Position numbers and translations under genes: made by a program | DNA from: Hirudinaria manillensis | Taxonomy: Eukaryota; Annelida; Clitellata; Hirudinida; Hirudinidae | Length of the DNA: 64,000 nucleotides | Assembly: GCA_034509925.1 (NCBI GenBank) | Contig: CM067536.1 | Span: forward strand, 2,441,501-2,505,500 | Reading direction: 5' to 3' | Part shown: positions 33,901 through 39,788 of the stretch, one piece after another | Layout: every line of letters starts with the position of its first letter | How positions within the stretch are numbered: the stretch's first letter is position 1 | The notes under the pieces: generated by a model | Told to the model about the DNA's origin: nothing | The model's input: the letters and a program-made list of their open reading frames with translations, nothing else | Database searches by the model: none

Positions 33901-33923
33901 GTTATGCCGCAAAAAAGAAATAG
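9932..33923 (+). CDS. Gene B: signal peptide, FTP-like, WSC, EGF repeats, transmembrane receptor
   Basis: Ten exons: 9932-10172, 12658-12879, 21330-21463, 21545-21659, 21841-21957, 25438-25581, 31869-32009, 32266-32388, 32465-32605 and 33805-33923, totalling 1497 nt (498 residues plus stop). Every junction is GT-AG and phases chain without a break. Exon 1 starts with a plausible signal peptide (IFRIFLLFLA core). Exons 1-2 look like a divergent FTP-type lectin region. Exons 3-4 form a WSC domain (NYVGCFEEKH, GWCVC). Exon 5 is a short Cys-rich EGF-like piece. Exons 6-9 are EGF modules, three starting DTDEC or DIDEC. The last exon encodes a membrane helix and a tail ending CYAAKKK. Domain order and intron phases match gene A, so the genes are inverted paralogues, but B lacks the cytoplasmic PTP-like tail. 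Introns 2, 5 and 6 are filled with transposons. Role in recognition or adhesion is inferred. Confidence 0.7.
10719..10876 (+). repeat. 5' LTR of the RS-ORF element
   Basis: 158 bp, with an AATAAAG polyadenylation-like word near 10795. Partner of 12226-12383. Confidence 0.85.
10889..12103 (+). CDS. RS-domain repeat protein encoded inside an LTR element
   Basis: 404 residues from the ATG at 10889, just after the primer-site region. Three parts are visible. (1) A charged Glu/Arg/Lys coiled-coil-like N-terminus (EEREQRLKQEREEREQ), of a type common at the start of gypsy Gag proteins. (2) About four tandem copies of a roughly 45-50-residue unit carrying VHCDAWKEEE-like and GEAQEEAMMCKV words, each with conserved Cys. 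(3) A basic C-terminus with an Arg-Ser run (around CRSRSRSRSRDRSRS) like SR splicing factors. No zinc knuckle, protease, RT or integrase motif is present. The ORF is uninterrupted despite LTR divergence, and its GC content is well above that of the surroundings. Function is unknown; RNA binding or packaging, or capture of a host SR-type exon, are possibilities. Confidence 0.7.
   Translation: MTNAQELSVAEMFMMLLSYQEEREQRLKQEREEREQGEKQKREEREQRTAKRSWWLTIIKMLSADTVIAPIPVHCDAWREVGSGNTPLVVVGEAQVEPKMGKVSTDTVAAPNPVFCDTWKEEEGIIDAPLDIVGEAQEEAMMCKVIAETLVATSPVHCDVWKEEEGNMDALADVLGETQEEAMMCKVSTETLVVTTPVHCDAWKEEEERINVDPVKRVNELQDEPGKTVDADSVVVEDRTAFGDSRDFPSKEVRNPLPQEEAESCCSNHTGQERGNVDGSVALIGSKWISRVPRSSYSVHEQGDSIGQNGGKRRRFHSCTPSHSPSPSDGRESKSRSYHRRCRSRSRSRSRDRSRSDKYDDRRRNSRKCVTRRKRHADDKEGQIEKSARQRDWCWPFDRGKSLV
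12226..12383 (+). repeat. 3' LTR of the RS-ORF element
   Basis: 158 bp, preceded directly by a purine-rich tract (12216-12225) and followed by the ATTTG target duplication. Confidence 0.85.
12947..13825 (-). mobile_element. Tigger/pogo-like DNA transposon remnant, copy 1
   Basis: Begins after TA (12945-12946) with CAGTGAAAACTCG and a following TATGCCACCCGTCG that matches the second copy at 32692. The minus strand at 13198-13455 encodes a CENP-B/pogo-type helix-turn-helix piece (KWDFEVKKT, WLKQTRGQNLPVSG), collinear with 32856-33326 but broken. A right-end-like motif (GACATAGTAGCGAGGTGGCA) lies near 13802-13821; the exact right boundary is uncertain. It lies in intron 2 of gene B. Confidence 0.55.
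13826..15484. other. GC-richer unclassified block in intron 2 of gene B
   Basis: About 13,800-15,080 is markedly richer in G+C than its neighbours and carries several overlapping medium reading frames on the minus strand (14190-14639, 14608-14883, 14038-14301), none with a motif I recognise. The composition and broken frames suggest a decayed transposable element. 15,080-15,484 is AT-rich and featureless. Confidence 0.35.
15489..15710 (+). repeat. 5' LTR of Gypsy-1
   Basis: 222 bp with a TTAA-repeat tract near the left end and CCAATAAAG near the right end, the likely polyadenylation signal. Confidence 0.9.
15712..15729 (+). promoter_or_regulatory. Primer-binding site, tRNA-Leu type
   Basis: TGGTGTCAGGAGTGGGAT begins two bases after the 5' LTR end. 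It is complementary to the acceptor end of tRNA-Leu(CAA), from memory of the vertebrate sequence. The same site follows the LTR remnant at 26052. Confidence 0.7.
15791..16759 (+). pseudogene. Gypsy-1 gag, N-terminal part with SAP-like domain
   Basis: Starts at the ATG at 15791, but a TAA at 15809 interrupts after six codons; the related copy at 26134 has a sense codon there. Next comes a SAP-like motif (VPDLRRELRNRGLDATG), usually a DNA or chromatin-binding helix pair. Then follow about six short repeats containing LRSDMTCG-like units, and a long Lys/Glu-rich coiled coil. The frame is lost in the 16,715-16,735 region by a small indel, after which Gag continues in the next frame towards the zinc knuckle. 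Ty3/gypsy Gag builds the virus-like particle. Confidence 0.8.
16744..19002 (+). pseudogene. Gypsy-1 capsid end, zinc knuckle, protease and reverse transcriptase
   Basis: Open frame (first Met at 16873; sense sequence extends back to about 16744). In order: a capsid-end segment, a Lys/Asp-rich linker, a CCHC zinc knuckle (CFRCSKPDHLAREC, near 17130), an aspartic protease with VIDTGAS (near 17367), and the RT domain with LDLKSGYWQ and the YLDDIIV active-site motif (near 18620). The frame ends abnormally at 19002 because of an indel near 18,950-18,965, just before RNase H. Confidence 0.9.
19011..20831 (+). CDS. Gypsy-1 RNase H and integrase
   Basis: Continues pol after the frameshift; coding sense extends slightly upstream of 19011. 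The RNase H core begins at ILDTDASNCGIGAVLSQ, and an integrase H-H-C-C zinc-binding region follows (HLGVNKT...CRNCNNC). The catalytic core includes LDIAGPFPAS and HSDQGRNFESKIF with the later Glu region (HPQSDGMVERFNRT). The C-terminus has a basic LVWLYNPQRKKGKSPKL segment like the GPY/F or SH3-like module. It stops immediately before the polypurine tract; no envelope ORF follows. Confidence 0.92.
   Translation: MTTAPILAYPIPGLPFILDTDASNCGIGAVLSQQVENEEKILAFYSRSLSKAERNYCVTRRELLAAVESMKHFQKYLLGQPFLLRTDHASLRWLLNFKNPEGQMARWIEKLQGFQFKIEHRRGLIHNNADALSRRPCQLNCRHCNNAEKKQETEECRQIRITAPEPWTESGLRDLQLRDEALAPILQWMEARVKPDWQQIAEHGEVTKSYWAQWDSLRISNGLLHRKWETEDGTDYHLQIVLPRSCVSEVLQEFHNGTSGGHLGVNKTIRKVRERFYWLHYKQDVEEWCRNCNNCATSKGPQKKTKGLMQPYNVGVPFERIALDIAGPFPASKKGNRYILVISDYFTKWTEAFALPNQEAENVADALVNNWISRFGVPLELHSDQGRNFESKIFQELCENLGIHKTRTTALHPQSDGMVERFNRTMEQYLSKMVSEQQDDWDRYLPLFLMAYRTAVHKTTGISPSKMTFGREIRLPADMMFGRAEEPKSACDYVSSLRNTLADTHQVARKNISVNSDQAKARYDRQANDISFIENELVWLYNPQRKKGKSPKLQKDWEGPYRIIKKINDVVYRIQKSARTRMKVVHSNRLAKYHGKTEQPVRDEQI
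20830..20842 (+). promoter_or_regulatory. Polypurine tract of Gypsy-1
   Basis: AAGGAGGGGGCAA directly upstream of the 3' LTR, the plus-strand priming site. Confidence 0.75.
20843..21048 (+). repeat. 3' LTR of Gypsy-1
   Basis: 206 bp, about 16 bp shorter than the 5' LTR, mostly from fewer ATTA units. Confidence 0.9.
22560..23320 (-). repeat. About 180-bp satellite-like units, minus orientation
   Basis: Recurring words of the type ACCTTTC(A/G)AAAAT at about 22915, 23091 and 23269 (spacing about 176-178 bp), with TTTGTGCGAAAAAT and GGTACAAG(G/A)CGCTC in each unit. The reverse complement of the same unit recurs at 24460-25075. Units are diverged. Confidence 0.5.
23325..23545 (-). repeat. Solo Gypsy-1 LTR
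   Basis: Reverse-oriented copy of the Gypsy-1 LTR with ATAT duplications at 23321-23324 and 23546-23549. Confidence 0.88.
23740..24102 (-). pseudogene. Isolated Gypsy-1 protease-domain fragment
   Basis: Minus-strand sequence closely matching Gypsy-1 protease (about 17,363-17,725), starting at the DTGA active-site codons and ending just after the domain. It is an open frame of about 111 codons. No gag or RT sequence adjoins it, and neither neighbouring LTR touches it. It lies in intron 5 of gene B between two solo LTRs. The few changes relative to Gypsy-1 suggest recent origin by deletion or rearrangement. Confidence 0.75.
24150..24398 (-). repeat. Solo Gypsy-1 LTR with expanded TTAA tract
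   Basis: 249-bp reverse-oriented LTR with ATAT duplications (24146-24149 and 24399-24402). The TTAA run near its right end (about 24325-24382) is far longer than in other copies, explaining the extra length. Confidence 0.88.
24460..25075 (+). repeat. About 180-bp satellite-like units, plus orientation
   Basis: GATTTTC(T/G)GAAA(T/G)GTCT-type words at about 24473, 24652, 24849 and 25033 (spacing about 179-197 bp), each followed by TTTCGCAC(A/G)AA and AGCGA/GGCGAG blocks. These are the inverse of the units at 22560-23320. Confidence 0.5.
25081..25315 (+). repeat. Older solo Gypsy-1-type LTR
   Basis: Starts TGTTGGATCC and ends GGTTACAACA, with several internal substitutions and insertions. ATAT precedes it, but the matching repeat on the right is not directly adjacent (GCAATAT follows). 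Confidence 0.8.
25675..25949 (+). repeat. Candidate solo LTR, third family
   Basis: 275-bp block starting TGTAACCCTGGCCC and ending ACCCCGGGTTATTACA, with TTCAATAAAGTC near the right end. The ends resemble family 2 LTRs but the body differs. No clean target duplication was found. Confidence 0.5.
25995..26328 (+). mobile_element. Gypsy copy 2, 5' part (LTR end, primer site, gag start)
   Basis: The right end of an LTR (to 26052) is followed by the tRNA-Leu-type primer site and a gag start with ATG near 26134 and the SAP-like motif (IPDLKRELRNRGLDANG). It has an in-frame stop near 26243 and ends at the solo LTR beginning 26333. The remainder continues at 30099-31740 beyond the LINE. Confidence 0.75.
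26333..26562 (+). repeat. Solo Gypsy-1 LTR at the gypsy/LINE junction
   Basis: 230-bp LTR with ATAT duplications at 26329-26332 and 26563-26566. gag sequence lies on its left and LINE sequence on its right. Confidence 0.85.
26565..27128 (+). CDS. LINE ORF1 fragment
   Basis: 187 codons. An N-terminal coiled-coil-like part (LEKETAAKEHKDS) is followed by a region resembling the RNA-binding ORF1 of CR1/Jockey elements (NNVIVAGLPSKPG, VRDLISSSRVLRAS, HDLTRLQSEQAYAKRLTKR). The ATG coincides with the solo LTR junction, so the true start is probably missing. It stops just before the ORF2 frame takes over. Confidence 0.65.
   Translation: MIVQMTKSLTDSFQNALAPITQRLEVLEKETAAKEHKDSSGSYSEAIKIATKTLLDFDKEKDEMKRRANNVIVAGLPSKPGTNDVDLFSAFCESNLTVKPRVLRTRRLGHDTKDPSAKLCVTLGDADAVRDLISSSRVLRASPTPEIRQVYLNHDLTRLQSEQAYAKRLTKRSSGFQKNIPTKQPFP
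26567..30098 (+). mobile_element. LINE (CR1/Jockey-like non-LTR retrotransposon) inserted in gypsy copy 2
   Basis: 5'-truncated element with the end of ORF1, a complete-looking endonuclease/RT ORF2, and a 3' tail of AAATG repeats (about 30075-30098) instead of plain poly(A). Old gypsy sequence resumes at once. It lies in intron 6 of gene B. Confidence 0.88.
27130..29949 (+). CDS. LINE ORF2: endonuclease and reverse transcriptase
   Basis: First Met at 27214 (911 residues), but the homology starts upstream near 27160 ([15 protein letters not shown]), so initiation may be by overlap or frameshift with ORF1. An APE-type endonuclease is followed by an RT domain. Endonuclease motifs: [27 protein letters not shown]. 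RT motifs: [33 protein letters not shown] and the LFADDIKLY catalytic box. The C-terminus carries the usual W-N-P-H region. The frame is intact over 2.7 kb, so the copy may be recent. Confidence 0.92.
   Translation, partial: [939 protein letters not shown]
30099..31740 (+). mobile_element. Gypsy copy 2, 3' part (gag end, knuckle, protease, start of RT)
   Basis: Resumes gag at the point equal to about 16,695 of Gypsy-1. It includes a capsid-end ORF (30186-30437), a degraded zinc knuckle and a protease whose active site is altered (VIYTGTS instead of VIDTGAS). It breaks off before the RT core at about 31,735. Several stops and frameshifts show it is older than Gypsy-1. Confidence 0.8.
31823..32040 (+). 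repeat. EGF-exon duplication, copy 1
   Basis: Covers gene B exon 31869-32009 plus intron on both sides. It is nearly identical to 32426-32640, including CCTTTCATTTGAATGAATTT before the acceptor. Confidence 0.85.
32426..32640 (+). repeat. EGF-exon duplication, copy 2
   Basis: Covers gene B exon 32465-32605 plus intronic flanks. The intervening exon 32266-32388 is a different EGF type. Confidence 0.85.
32692..33690 (-). mobile_element. Tigger/pogo-like DNA transposon, copy 2
   Basis: TA target dinucleotides flank ends of the form CAGTCGAATCTC (left) and GAGATTCGAAC (right). Subterminal GACTGAGCAAA and TCGGGACCGAGCAAAAG are also inverted partners. The minus strand encodes the N-terminal part of a pogo-type transposase. 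At about 1 kb it is an internally deleted copy. It lies in the last intron of gene B. Confidence 0.75.
32856..33326 (-). pseudogene. Tigger/pogo transposase N-terminal (CENP-B type HTH) fragment
   Basis: About 156 codons. A CENP-B N-terminal HTH (TLREKIVDAMKKE, SKVAREISKKWDVEV) precedes the second HTH region (WLKQARGKNLPVSG, FTASDGWLGNFKMRHGI). The DDE catalytic domain is missing, so it cannot transpose on its own. Confidence 0.8.
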
Positions 33924-34013
33924 GATAGTTTAATTTTTTTAAAGACATGACATTTATTTTTGATAAGTTGTTAAATGCTGTTTTCTGTTATAAATGCTGT
34001 TTGTTTTTTTTTA

Positions 34014-34019
34014 AATAAA
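34014..34019 (+). terminator. Poly(A) signal of gene B
   Basis: AATAAA about 90 bases after the gene B stop at 33921-33923. Confidence 0.5.
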
Positions 34020-34029
34020 ATTATTCAAG

Positions 34030-37000
34030 GTTTAGCATTGCATTTGGTCGTTTTTTATTCTACTATTAGAAGGACTTGATTTAATGGCTGTGCACGAAAT
34101 AATGAAAATCGAACGAATCGTAAAATCAGATGAGCGTTAATATAAATATTAAATAAGCGGATGACAATGGTTGGTTTCGGAGATTTGTTGATAAGAACGC
34201 TTCGATTGATTTCAAATGAATTCGTGGATTTAGGGTAAATGTAATTAAATTGCTGTGAATATTAAATCAGAGAATTTCAAGACAAAATTCTAACATTAAT
34301 TATCTGGATCACGGGAAGTCAGGAATTCTTTCAGACTCTGAAATTCAGAGTACTTGATCCTGAGGGCATTTCAGAGTTTCAGATGCAGGATATTTAGTGT
34401 ACCAATGAACAATATTTCGATGTACTAACCCGAATCAAATAATCTTAAAGTAAAAATAATTGTTAACTAAAAGCGTAAAAAGAGTGTAAATGTCAATCTT
34501 AGAAACTAAGAAAAAGTCAAAAAATAAATTTTCAAGGATTAGAATCCTAGCTGTCACTCAAGTTGATGGGCGAAGCCGAATATTTAACAGGGTTTACTCT
34601 TCTGGAATACCGGTACATGACTTTTATAATTAATTGTTTCCTCTTTGACAATGGATTAATGGAACCAAGAGAAAAAGAATTAAAAAGGCTAAATTACAAT
34701 TAAGATTAATAAAGGTTAAGTTACAATTACAATTCGAGGTTGGCGCAATGGGCGTAGTGGGTAGGTCGACTAACACTTTCCTCACCAATATTGGATTGTC
34801 AAGCCTTGCTATGGAAAGAATGTCTTAGGACGCTGAAGCGGCTTCATAAATCGATTGAGGAGCAAATCGATGAGTTATGTTCAAACACATATTTGGTTCG
34901 GACAGAAGTGGAGTTTACAGGTCTCAGCCACTGTCTGGAAATATTGCAGGCCATTCATGAAAATGTCTTATGAAAAGGTTTTCACGTCATCTCGGAGAAA
35001 ATTCAGCACTTTATAAAAAAAATATTTGCATTCTTTTAGAGGGTCTTTTATGATCGGTAAAAAATACTTTCTACTTTCAAAACCTGACAAAAATGTGCAT
35101 AAAATACAAAATGCCAGACCTGTTATGTTTAGCCTTGAAAATAGTGAGGATAGTTCTTGACAAGAACATTTGTTGATATTATTCAAAACATAAAGGACTG
35201 AGGTAAGTAATGAAAACTGATTTGAACAGAAATAACTAAAAAAGTATGTAATTTAGATTATTATGATCACAGGATTTGGTTTCCGCTATTGAAGCTGCAA
35301 GACATTCCTGATGCACTACTTCCGTAAAAAGATGATAACTTCTTGGCTGAATGATCAAGGTATACGACAAAGATTTAATAAATAACGCCTCAATTTAATA
35401 ATACTTAATTATTTTTCCGCCAATATTATAATTAATGCTATCGACAAAAGATGATTTAACGTTGAAAAAGTAATTGATAAAATAATCTCCCAGAGGTATT
35501 TCCAGTTATATTTACTACGTGATTTTTTTTGGAAAGCTCATCAATTATTTTCAAAATGCGTCCTATATTAGCAATAATTTCTAGAGAAAAATTATTAAAT
35601 TATAATTTTAAAAATTATTAAAAGTAATTCTTTGAATAAATACATTAAAGTATGATTTTATGAATAGCGAAAGTACGATCTTGAGTATGCTTTTCGATTG
35701 ATTACGGCTACAGTACTTACACCATAGAACATCTCTATTCATTCTACATGTCTGAAAGAAATGAAGAAGAAAAAATTACAAGCTTGAAAGAATTTGTTGT
35801 GGTCTACTTATTAAATTTAAATTTAATTACATAAGACCGTAATTTAAACTTTTTTTACGTATATAAGTTATAATATTACAAATGAAAACTTAAATGAATA
35901 CACAAACGAATTGATGCTTCATTCTAATTCATTTTCAGAGTACAATTAAATGTATTAGTTTAATTTTGTAAATATTTAAAATTAACTGCTTTATTAGGAG
36001 TTGAAGGACTTTAGTAAACCAAAAGATGGCGAATGTTTATTTGAAGATTCTCACAAATTTTTGGGGAATGTTGTACCTTCATATTATGGGAAATTGATCA
36101 AGATATTTTTGAGGCTATTTTTAATGTAATAATTTTAAGATTACTTCTCAAATAAGTAAAAAGACTTATTTTGGAAATTTTTGAATTGTAGCACTGGTCA
36201 AATTCCAATGACAGTCTGAAAAACATTGTAAAAATTTATGTTTGAGAAATCACACCTTACCTATTAGGAGACACGCACAATTTTATGTCATCCAATTTAT
36301 ATCTGGAGAAAGAATTAAATATTATTTCATTTGAAAACGAGGAGGAACACGGTTACGCAACTGAGAAGTTCATTTTTTATGACAAGTACGTTATGAGTCT
36401 CCAATTGCTAAACATATTTTATACCACCTTCATATTCTTCAAAGAAATTTGGGTAGATTGCCATGTTTTGTAACTTTTGAACTTTTGATTTGCAACTGAG
36501 CAGGTGAAAACTAGGCAGCAAAGAAACACAATCTCATATCTAACCAGACATTACTGCTTGCAACAAAAAAAATAAACTTTCTAGAATATTATGAAATTGA
36601 CTTACCAACCCGACAAAAATCACAAATAATTTTTGGAATAAATGGAATTAAATTAATTTTCCAGAAAAAAAAAACTTATAAATCCTATTCCTAGGATCAT
36701 GAAGTAAAAAACAAGCACAATAGAAACCAGGAATAAATGTCAGGATGGCAAGATCACAAGATGTCAAGACAAGAATTCAAAATTAATATCCATTAAAGAA
36801 AGGAATTCTTGAGAATGTGGCAGGTAATCTGGATCACTGGAAATTGAAAGATTGGTTGTTAATAATTTGAATGCCAAAATTTTGACAATGTAGACATGCT
36901 TATTAAGTTATTCCCTGATGCATTATTACTAAATAAGCATTGAAAGTTTAAGGATGTAGCATTTATTCAAGAGGATGGGGTCTCCATTGAAAGCAATGAT

Positions 37001-37311
37001 TATGATGGCCATCTAGGCAATCAATCTGTTCTTGAAGTTCTCACCCCTGTTGCGACAAAAGATGTATTACATTTGTAATCCCACTTGCATATATTAAGAC
37101 TCTTTCAATTTTAGCAGTTTTGTCTAACTCGCTGAACGTCTCCTAAATTGCTAAGACAGTCGGCAATCGAGTCGAAAAAATCAAATTCAACATTTGGCGG
37201 GACGCAACTAAAATTTCTAAAGGCACTAGGAGAGCAAAGAAATGTTGGACCAGTCCTTTATTCCTACTAGAATATCAGCGTTCTACCACGCGAGTTACAC
37301 CCACCTTAGTA
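34030..37311. other. Intergenic DNA between gene B and the hAT element
   Basis: AT-rich, with only short reading frames (34791-34973, 36285-36473) lacking motifs or splice context. A weak tRNA-A-box-like word occurs near 34740-34775. Nothing firm. Confidence 0.3.
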
Positions 37312-37319
37312 CCCAGAAT

Positions 37320-38405
37320 TAGTGATCGACCGGGGCGACAATTTTAGCCGGGGCCAGGGTAGGGGGAGCGGTTGCCGGGGGCAGCCGGGGCCGGGGTTGA
37401 AGCCGGGGATGGGGAGGCCATCTATAATAACGTTAACTAAGGGTGCTTTTGTTCTCTAAACATGTTGTAAACGTCAAATAATATATAAGTATGCTTATTA
37501 TGTCAAAGAGATTCTGTAAAACCTGTAAAAAAAAAATTTTTTTCACAACAACTCTTCCACGCTCCGTTGCGAAAACTTAGAAAAACATTAAATCGTTGAT
37601 GGAATCTCATGAAAATCAAATCTTATTGAATACTAATTGATTACTGTTTTGTGAAGGCCATAGTGATGAAAGTTAAACGGTAATTTTTTTAAAACTCATA
37701 GTTTTAAGGATATCATTCCAGTTTCCAGCCAATGATGTTTATTTAACTCCATTGAGTTAAGGAAACTTTCTCAGGCTCCTTTCGATGGGAGGGTGCCTGC
37801 ACCTTGTTCAGGAACAGAGGAGGGTCATTCAAGCAAGGACAACGACCTGTGAGAAGTATTGAGAGAAGAAGCTTCCGAAATTACGGGAAAGAAAGCATCC
37901 GAAGCAGAGAGGGAATTGGAGGCTTGCCTCTCAAAAAAGCGCATAAATAGAACGGATGACCCACTGGCCTACTGGAAAATTTACAGGAGCGAGTTACCAG
38001 GCTTGGCGAAGCTGGCAAGGATTTACCTAAGCCCACCTCCCAGTTCAAGTGATAGTGAACGGGAGTTTAAAGTGGCACAGTCTATTCAAAAATGGAGAAT
38101 TAGACTATTGCCCAAAAATGTTGAAACTTTAATATTCATTAAGTATAACTTAAGAGCTCTATCGTACTCCACTAATTTGCCGGCTGTACCTGAGGACTTT
38201 AACTCTCCGAACGATATATTTTATGATTCGTCGGATGATGAATAAATTTTATTTAAGTTGACAAAGCTAAAAATTCAACTTTTGTTTACCCCCGGTTGAA
38301 CTTAAGCCGGGGCGGTACCGGGGCATGTTAAAAAGCCGGGGCCGGGACCCCGGTGGTAAAAAAGGCCGGGGTTCAGCCGGGTCCGGGGTCCCCGGTCGTT
38401 CACTA
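37320..38405 (+). mobile_element. hAT DNA transposon, internally deleted, with intact ends
   Basis: Ends TAGTGATCGACCGGGG (37320) and CCCCGGTCGTTCACTA (to 38405) are imperfect inverted repeats, flanked by identical 8-bp duplications CCCAGAAT (37312-37319 and 38406-38413), the hAT hallmark. Both subterminal regions (37325-37430 and 38288-38395) are dense with GCCGGGG words, in strong contrast to the AT-rich host DNA. At 1086 bp it keeps only the C-terminal transposase ORF. Confidence 0.92.
37859..38245 (+). pseudogene. hAT transposase C-terminal dimerisation domain
   Basis: About 128 codons ending within the element. DPLAYWKIYRSELPGLAKLA followed by SDSEREFKVA and KNVETLIFIKYNLR is the hAT/ZBED family C-terminal dimerisation region. 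The BED finger and most of the catalytic core are absent, so this is a deletion derivative needing a complete transposase elsewhere. Confidence 0.85.
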
Positions 38406-38870
38406 CCCAGAATAAATTGAAAAGCATGCCCCTTAACACCGAACACAGGGTTTAACCCAGAATTTTCAAAACCAATTTTACATTAAAATTTTGCATAACT
38501 TCAGCTCTTAGACATGTAAGATAATTGAACTATAACATTGACATTTCAAAAACTTAATACATTATTAAATTAGATGTTGGATGCTGAGCCCTTCATTTAA
38601 CCACTAGCTTTCCCCACTTGTAATAAAGAAAACAATAAAATACTTAAAGGCTTAAACCGACATCAATCGAAATTTCTCAAATTTGTGTCGATTACTTTAA
38701 CTTGCCAAATACAAGTTTATAAAAAATTTTGGACTAACAACAAGCATGAAATTTAACTTAAATCCAAAAGCAGAAATTTGATTTAATACTACCAGACTGC
38801 AAGTTCTAGACACCATTCAACACATTAAAATTACTGACGAAAACAATTTTTAAATATCTTTACTATCATT

Positions 38871-38876
38871 TTTATT
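38871..38876 (-). terminator. Poly(A) signal of eIF1
   Basis: AATAAA on the minus strand about 46 bases past the eIF1 stop. Confidence 0.5.
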
Positions 38877-38921
38877 CGGATGGAAGTCTAAAGTAAGATA
38901 TATATTGTCAATTTATATTCT

Positions 38922-39788
38922 TCAAAAACCATGGACCTGTATAAATAAAAACAATTTTTCTTTTAAGTTTACAAAGAAAATTTAGCAAAATCAAGATATA
39001 TCAGAGGTGGATTAGAACATTATAGAAGCGGAATAGCCTACACTAAGAAACATAGCCAAACCTTAATCTGATCATCCCTGGCAAGTCCAACTTGTTTAAG
39101 GAATTTGCTGATGTTCTGCCTCTGGTCTCCCTGAAGTTGAATGACCTGGCCATACTCAGGATGGTCAACTACTGTTCCGTTGCAGGCAAATTCCTTAACA
39201 TATATTAAACCATTTCTGTATTAAGAGTACACATAATAAAAGACAATATTGTGTTCCATCATAATGTTATATAGCTTGTAAAGCATCTTATTATTCTTAT
39301 GACAAGATTAAAAAATTTATAGTCAATATCAAATTATTAAAGTAAATAAGCTATGTGCAGAAAGACCAAAACATGATGGATGACACTTTTACATTGGCCT
39401 CATTACACAATAGGCTCTCTTCAAACTATCGACCATTAAGCTTAGTAAAAAACTAGCTCATACTTTTTTGGCCACTTTGACGATTTTCTTCAAATCAAAT
39501 TCTGAAGATACTCCCTGTACGGTGGTCAAAGTCTTGCGGCCGTTACGCTGCTGAATTCTGATGTGGATGTAACCATCCTGACCTGCCCCTCCTCTGATAC
39601 TACTTTCATCCTCAGCAAATGGATCTAAAAAGATTACATAATTACCAATTGTTAATAAATTCTGCTTTCCATCGCGCTTCGTAATACACATGTGAACTTT
39701 CTGTAAAATTAGAAAGTTGGACAAATAACAATTCTCAAATTAATTTTTAACCTCTGGATTGCAAGTTTTGAATCACGGAATCAGACAT
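38922..39788 (-). CDS. eIF1: Translation initiation factor eIF1 (SUI1 family)
   Basis: Four minus-strand exons: 39752-39788, 39464-39624, 39062-39193 and 38922-38936, giving 114 residues (human eIF1 has 113). Exon 1 starts MSDSVIQNLQSR; exon 2 carries DPFAED and the SUI1 signature YIHIRIQQRNGRKTLTTVQG; exon 3 carries EFACNGTVV and EYGQVIQLQGDQRQNI; exon 4 encodes only the family's C-terminal VHGF and the stop. Phases (1, 0, 0) fit at each junction. Without the tiny last exon the frame would read into WLCFLV and stop, unlike any eIF1. eIF1 binds the 40S subunit near the P site and enforces start-codon selection. The gene is divergent from the kinase at 40580, about 790 bp away. Confidence 0.95.

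Noticed and set aside
34740-34775. Possible SINE head with an A-box-like word
   Set aside because: No B box and no defined 3' tail.
39458-39724. 88-codon frame as a complete eIF1
   Set aside because: It includes intron at both ends; correct splicing gives the 114-residue protein.
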